Of a stretch of 64,000 nucleotides of DNA, positions 58,524 to 64,000 are shown in pieces. The position numbers were made by a program, and so were the translations under genes. Numbering within the stretch: position 1 is the first letter of the stretch; each line of letters starts with the position of its first letter. The notes under the pieces were generated by a model. It did not search any database. It saw nothing but the letters and a program-made list of their open reading frames with translations, and was not told the DNA's origin. This DNA is from Lathyrus oleraceus (Eukaryota; Streptophyta; Magnoliopsida; Fabales; Fabaceae): positions 416,838,031 through 416,902,030 of the forward strand of contig NC_066583.1 in the NCBI RefSeq assembly GCF_024323335.1. Reading direction: 5' to 3'.

Positions 58524-59762
58524 TGATAAGTGCTAAACTGTGGTAATTTTGTGTATGAATAATTGGCACTTATTGACTCGTTTCAATTGGTTTTCATGCA
58601 TAAACCTCAACTTTTACGTATATATTATATAGTTTACGTTATAATGTAAAGATCGCTTAGTTTAATAGTTTTCATCTCTTTTGTAGGTTTCCTTGCATGG
58701 TTGAAGCATTGGACACTTGATAGGAAAAAGCAAAGCTTCAAGATGCATCTTTGGGAATAAAAGTTATGTCACTTGGGCTAAGCGCGGTCCTAGCACGCTT
58801 AGAGAAAACAAAAGGCAGGATCATTGAGAAATTCTCATTCGGAGTGTGCTAGGAGCATGCTTAGCGCGAATAAAGGCAGTTAGTTTTGCTGATCACACTA
58901 AGTGGGCTCTGATAGGGCTTAGTGCGATTCCACTTTTGCAGCCCCTATTTAACCATTTGTACATAAACTTTTAGGGTATGGTTTTGGGAACTTTTAACCC
59001 CAATTCCATCAACACCATATTTGTAGTTACGAGAGATAGATACCTAGAAAATAACAAGTTATGATGCTTCTTGAAGAACCGAAGCTGGATTTTCCTCTAT
59101 CATTGGGAAATCGCGGTGCATGTTTTGTTCATCTTCATTCTTGTCCTTGTAATCTCTTTCTTTTTAGGTTTGTATGTGAGTTCACTTTTATAGTTTGTAT
59201 TTTTATTAATCATAGTATTATGTATGATCTATTCATGAATCTATATCGATGTTATCCTAGTTTACTTGTTTGTCTATTGATTTGAACTATTATCTAGAAA
59301 TACTCTTGAATCTAGGACTAGGATAATCATATGTTAGATTCTAAACTCTAGACATAAATTTAGGTTTAACATTCACGTGGGTTTCGAATCTTAATGCTTC
59401 GTATTATTTGATAGGATGAGAGATCTCCAATTAAACAATACGGTAGAACTCTCGTCAGTGCTTCAGATATGAACACTCATGTGAGTGATACATGATGATA
59501 TTGATGAATGTTTAAATTGTGCATAACTGGTTCGTAAATTACATGTTCGTATGGTGGATGAAATTCAATCCTGTAATGCTCTCAAATCTGTCTGAAGTTT
59601 TATTTATTTATTCATTCGTTTTACATAGTTTAGCTTTTACATTCAAATTTTATAAACCCAAGCTTAGAAACGTAGAGACGTTGAACGAAATTTGATGTCA
59701 CACTAATCCATGTAGAGAGATAAATCAAAATACTTCCTTTTACTTGCTGCTTTACCACATCA
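58524..59762 (+). repeat. Athila-derivative LTR 3, 1239 bp
   Basis: Starts TGATAAGTGCTAAACT, ends TTTACCACATCA at 59762. No primer site follows, so this is the outer edge of the array. ACAAC at 59763-59767 is the presumed target duplication. Confidence 0.84.
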
Positions 59763-60590
59763 ACAACTAACAATTGATCTAACTAACCATAATTGTTTCT
59801 ATCAGACTTACAAATTCCCTAACTAACTAACAATTGAGCTAACTGATTTTCTAACTGAGATCCAACCTTTAACTAATTTAAATTGAGGGAGATTTAACAA
59901 AGTTAATCTCTATTAAATCGAAACCCTATATAATCAGATCAATCATTCATATTTCGAGGATCATTATTCTTCACTCACGCTGAGAATTTTCATATTCACC
60001 TTCACTCTTCACTCACTTCGATTCTCCCCTATCTATCAAAATCTCATTTTTTCAACCTTCCCTCATATATCACACATTAAGCATAGAAGAATAAAATAAG
60101 AAGAATCAGAGCACATGCGGGAGAAGAAGAGGAATCACTGAAGGATGAAAAGAGAAGAAGCAGTGCAAGGAGATAAAGATTTGTACCTGAAGCTTTTTTC
60201 ATCAATGCCTGCACATCTGCTCTAAGCTCAAACTCCCTTCTTCGACAAGGTGAGTATAGATTCTTTACCTTTAAGCTTCATTATATTTACCGGTGTGTAG
60301 AGGAGAGACCGAGGAATCAAAACCCTAACCTTAGGGACTTTGATCATCTAATTTAGCGTTTCATTTAAATTTCTTTGGTTAGGGTTCATACGAAATTTTG
60401 CTCGACTCAGGGAGTTTGTGAGGAATTATTTGAAATTGATTTTTGATTTAGTTTTGGCTCATCAGGAGGATTCGACTGGCCAATGTTTTTTTTGTGATTG
60501 ATTCTCTACCACCATCGGTGGTGAGCTTTGGCGCGGCAGAGATACAGGTGGGGATGCTGAACTTGGTTGAGTGAACTAAGTGAAGGAGAA
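59763..60590 (+). promoter_or_regulatory. Host-like promoter, 5' UTR and first-intron start (orphan)
   Basis: The only sizeable stretch not explained by a retroelement. A TATA box (CTATATAATC, 59926-59935) is followed by a CT-rich leader (TTCACTCTTCACTCACTTC, CTTCCCTCATATATC). A 26-codon mini-ORF runs from 60145 to 60225, then a consensus donor AAG|GTGAGT at 60249/60250. A possible acceptor GGCTCATCAG is at about 60465. No recognisable coding exon is seen before the copia LTR begins at 60591. It could be a real gene start whose body is beyond the copia element, or an unrecognised LTR. Confidence 0.45.
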
Positions 60591-60778
60591 TGGTGATCCA
60601 AAACGCAGCGGAATTTAAAAAATTTCTCCTTTAATGATCCTTACGAATGGGCACGATCAGTGATAGAATTGTTACCTCTGGTGGCGATCACGAACGTTGA
60701 ACGATGATAACGCCTCTACTCAGTCCACATGAACGGAGTCCTTCAATCTCAGTGCTAGCTGCTACGAATGAAGGCTTT

Positions 60779-60782
<4 letters not shown>

Positions 60783-60816
<34 letters not shown>
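60783..60816. repeat. (GA)17 microsatellite in the copia LTR
   Basis: Uninterrupted GA dinucleotides, on the transcript strand a (TC)n tract just after the TATA box. Confidence 0.95.
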
Positions 60817-60821
<5 letters not shown>

Positions 60822-60852
60822 AATTGCAAGAGTGACAATGCTTCTACCCAAG

Positions 60853-60870
60853 GGTTCTATTTATAGAACC
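60853..60870 (-). promoter_or_regulatory. TATA box inside a perfect 7-bp inverted repeat
   Basis: GGTTCTA (60853-60859), TTTA, TAGAACC (60864-60870). The minus strand gives TATAAATA in the centre. It lies about 1.05 kb into the LTR, a plausible U3/R boundary. Confidence 0.75.
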
Positions 60871-61927
60871 ACTTGTGTGGGCTGCAAGCTAAAAAGCCCA
60901 CTCAAGTGTATATGGCCCATATCTTATAATATGCCAAAATCACTTGAGCTCGTGGTACCTTACCATATTTCGTATTCCACTTAAGTACATTGAACCCTAC
61001 AATTTCTATAATTCACTTAAGGGCACCGTACATTATGGTATTCCTTAATTACTCTATCTCTCATCAATCCGTCCTTTGTGTGTGACCCTATAGGTTTTCG
61101 CGGCATTGGTAATTATGTTAAATCACGTATTTAACATAATAAACAGTGAGCGGTATCTAGCAACACATCACTGCTACCCAAGACATGAAAATGTCATGTG
61201 ATCTGACAAATCCTTCTGTGATAATAATTATGTGTATAATTACCCTTTTGCCCTTATGTCTATATTGAACACAAGGCATACACCGTGTCATCCTTGTCCA
61301 GTTCAATATTGGGCTCATAGACATTTATCCTGTTACGCAGGATGGGCAAATTCCATCTAGGTCACTCATGTCCCTTAGTATACGTCGTGGAGTACCCATC
61401 AACTATCTTTATGGTCATCCAGTTACGGACAACGTTTGATCAGCAATAAAGCACTCGACTCTACATCTAGGGTCCATAGTGGTTTCAGGTCGAAGGGTGG
61501 TATACACCATTATCACCATGAGAATAACTTATGACACTTTGCATAACATTCTATATAGTATTCTCATAGCGGATCAATCCAGTATAAATATTACTCTTAA
61601 TATTCATACCTATGTTTGAGACTTGATAACTCCTTAGCCATGATCCATAAGATGTGATCATTAGTGTATAAACATAATAGTCTTCATGCTTTAATGTTAT
61701 CCCACTTCACAATAAAGCTCGACTACGGATACTTTAAGAATAGTGTCCTTATGTTAAATGTGCTCTCATGATTAAGTCACACTTGATACATTAAACGGAC
61801 TATCTATTCCAGGGACTTTATTAAACAAACATAATAAAGAAAAAGCCTTTTATTATTAATAAACAATTCGATACAAGTACCAAAAGTATTGGCCTCTAGG
61901 GCTTACACCAACAATCTCCCACTAGCA

Positions 61928-64000
61928 CTAGAGCCAATCATGCATAACCCTAATGCCCATAGATCTAGTATGGTCATCATGCTTCTGCTGCACAAGAGGC
62001 TTTGTCAGTGGGTCAGCAATATTGTCAAGTGTAGGTACTCTACATATTTTCACATCTCCTCTATCTATTATCTCTCGAATGAGGTGATAACGCCTAAGTA
62101 TGTGTTTGGATCGTTGGTGAGATCTAGGCTCCTTAGCTTGTGCGATAGCACCATTGTTATCACAATAGAGACCAACGGGATCCACAATGCTAGGAACTAT
62201 GTCAAGTTCACTAATGAACTTTTTGATCCAAACAGCTTCCTTTGCTGCACTTGAGGCAACAATATACTCGGCCTCGGTTGTAGAATCAGCGACTGTATCT
62301 TGCTTTGAACTTTTCCAGCTCACAGCGCCACCGTTTAAGAAAAACACGTAACCAGATTGCGATCTAAAGTCATCCTTATCTGTCTGGAAGTTAGCATCGG
62401 TGTATCCAATTACATCCAACTCTTCCTGACCTCCATATATCAAGAATGATTCCTCAGTCCTTCTCAAATACTTAAGGATATTCTTGACAGCTACCCAATG
62501 GGCATCACCAGGATCAGATTGGTACCTACTCGTTGCACTTAAAGCATACGAGACATCTGGTCCAATACATAACATGGCATACATGATAGATCCTATTGCA
62601 GATGCATATAGAATCTTATTCATACGATCCCTTTCTTCCTTAGTTGAAGGGGATTGTGTTTTTGATAGACACAGGCCATATTGCATAGGTATGAATCCTT
62701 TCTTGGAATCATGCATATTAAAGCGCCTCAGCACTTTGTCTATGTACGTACTCTGACTTAGGCCAAGCAGTTTTTGTGATCTATCTCTATAGATTCTGAT
62801 TCCTAATATATAGGATGCTTCACCTAGGTCCTTCATAGAAAAGCATTTCCCCAACCAAGACTTTACTTGTTGCAGGGTAGGGACATCGTTTCCAATGAGT
62901 AATATGTCATCTACATATAATACCAGGAACACGATCATGCTCCCACTAACCTTCTTGTAGACACAAGGCTCATCTTCGTTCTTGATGAATCCATATTGTT
63001 TTACTGTTTCATCAAAACGAAGATTCCAGCTTCTAGAAGCTTGCTTCAATCCATAGATTGACCTTTGTAACTTACATATCTTTTGGGCTTCTTCTGGTAT
63101 GTCAAATCCTTCAGGTTGTGTCATGTACACATCCTCAAGAAGATTCCCATTAAGGAAAGCAGCTTTTACATCCATCTTCCATATTTTATAATCATGATAT
63201 GCAGCGATAACAAGTAAAATCCGAACAGATTTAAGCATTGCAACTGGTGAAAAGGTTTCATCATAGTCAACCCCATGAATTTGTTTATATCCTTTTGCAA
63301 CCAGTCTTGCCTTATAGGTATGTACCTTACCATCCATGTCAGTCTTCTTTTTGAAGACCCACTTGCATCCTATAGGGTTAACTCCTACAGAAGGCTCTAC
63401 CAAGGTCCAAACTTGATTTGTGTACATGGAATCCATTTCAGATTTCATGGCTTCTAGCCACTTCTCAGACTCGGGACCAGTTATGGCCTCTTGGTAGGTC
63501 ACAGGCTCATCTTGATCCATGAGTAATACATCACCTTGATCTGTCATGAGATATCCATATCTCTCAGGTAGGTGACGTATCCTGCTCGACCTACGCTGGT
63601 CTTGTTCTACTTGAGCAGGTTGCTCTTCCACAATTACTTGTGTTTCCTGCTCTAATTCCTCCATAGGTGTATCAATGCTTTGTGACTCTTGAATTTCTTC
63701 AAGCTCTACTTTCCTCCCACTGATTCATTTGGAAATAAAATCCTTTTCTAGGAAAACTCCAGTTCGAGCGACAAACACTTTGCCCTCTGAAGGATTGTAG
63801 AAGTAATACCCTCTTGTTTCTTTAGGATACCCCACAAATAAGCATTTGTCAGATTTGGGCTCAAGCTTAGTTGAAATTTGTCGTTTCACATAAACTTCGC
63901 AACCCCAAATCTTCATGTAAGACATATGTGGTTTCTTACCACTCCATATCTCATATGGTGTATTCTCAACCTTTTTGGATGGAACACGGTTAAGTGTGTA
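61928..64000 (-). pseudogene. Tork/TNT1-like copia Pol: integrase C-terminus, RT and RNase H, one in-frame stop
   Basis: Reads from the right window edge. The integrase tail (ENTPYEIWSGKKPHMSYMKI, CLFVGYPKETRGYYFY) runs to an in-frame TGA at 63727-63725. The same frame then continues for 578 codons from ATG 63664 to 61928 without a break. In these, RT has GCKWVFKKK (99-107), MDVKAAFLNGNLLEDVYM (164-181, motif A) and YVDDILLIGND (250-260, catalytic Asp pair). RNase H has YTDANF (421-426), TEAEY (463-467) and YCDNNGAIAQAKEP (500-513), and the end is IADPLTKPL (549-557). All RT and RNase H catalytic residues are present. It is the best preserved pol here and is probably recent. The 5' part is outside the window. 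Confidence 0.92.

Larger units (their letters stand above)
52733..59762 (+). mobile_element. Athila-derived non-autonomous element in tandem: LTR-interior-LTR-interior-LTR
   Basis: Three LTR copies (52733-53350 partial, 55355-56603, 58524-59762) alternate with two roughly 2 kb interiors. Each interior starts with a tRNA-Asp-type primer site and ends with a purine-rich tract before TGATAAG. Interiors have no gag or pol; they keep 3' UTR-like sequence (GCATTGAAAAAGAAAAAAAG region, about 54745). The unit period is about 3.17-3.22 kb. The first LTR is cut by the Ogre-3 LTR. Confidence 0.87.
60591..61913 (-). repeat. 3' LTR of a Tork/TNT1-like copia element, 1323 bp
   Basis: Minus strand starts TGTTGGTGTAAGCCC at 61913, right after the purine tract AGTGGGAGAT (61923-61914), and ends ..GGATCACCA at 60591. 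GAGAA at 60586-60590 is the likely target duplication. It contains a TATA palindrome and a (GA)17 tract. Confidence 0.83.

Overview
This window is plant nuclear heterochromatin made almost entirely of nested LTR retrotransposons. The family mix points to a large-genome legume, most likely tribe Fabeae (pea, vetch, faba bean or lentil type). That mix is several Ogre-type Tat-lineage Ty3/gypsy elements with 4-5 kb LTRs and a tRNA-Arg-type primer site, a Maximus/SIRE-type Ty1/copia element, Athila-type Ty3/gypsy elements and a Tork/TNT1-like Ty1/copia element. The species is an inference from family composition; no host gene names it. I see no tRNA, rRNA, CRISPR array or confidently identified host gene.

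Layout. (1) 1-4978, minus: the 5' part of a Maximus/SIRE copia element (integrase, protease, gag, primer site and an LTR at 3301-4978). Its LTR carries a captured gypsy integrase fragment. It sits inside (2) 4979-13974, minus, Ogre-1: decayed gag, an ORF1 kept in one frame with in-frame stops, primer site, and a 4.4 kb LTR at 9541-13974. (3) 13975-13998: a 24-base sliver of an Athila-derived repeat that reappears near 53.9 kb. (4) 13999-17428, minus: an Ogre-like LTR cut at its promoter side. (5) 17429-22987, plus: an Athila element with 5' LTR, primer site, gag and broken protease/RT, cut within RNase H. (6) 22988-26747 plus 44926-45285: one Ogre-family LTR (plus), split by (7) 26748-44925, minus, Ogre-2. 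Ogre-2 is a structurally complete 18.2 kb insertion with two LTRs and a near-perfect target-site duplication. Its interior has lost the capsid, protease, most of the RT palm and the integrase core, yet keeps a clean 448-codon ORF. (8) 45286-47889: 3' untranslated interior of Ogre-3 (plus), followed by its 3' LTR at 47890-52732. (9) 52733-59762, plus: an LTR-interior-LTR-interior-LTR tandem of a non-coding Athila derivative, about 3.2 kb per unit. (10) 59763-60590: about 0.8 kb that looks like a host promoter, 5' UTR and splice donor. (11) 60591-64000, minus: the 3' LTR and pol of a Tork-like copia element, the best preserved coding sequence in the window.

Relative order of events. Maximus is younger than Ogre-1. 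Ogre-2 is younger than the LTR it split. Everything from about 14.0 to 52.7 kb may lie inside what was once a longer Athila-derivative array. The most unusual signals are Ogre-2, whose catalytic cores are excised while a linker-only ORF stays open; the mosaic Maximus LTR; TATA boxes embedded in perfect inverted repeats in two unrelated LTR families; homologous tandem repeats inside Ogre LTRs and 3' UTRs; and tRNA-promoter-like boxes in Ogre U5 regions. Boundaries marked by TG..CA ends, primer sites or polypurine tracts are firm to a few bases; others are approximate. Alignments and counts were done by eye.
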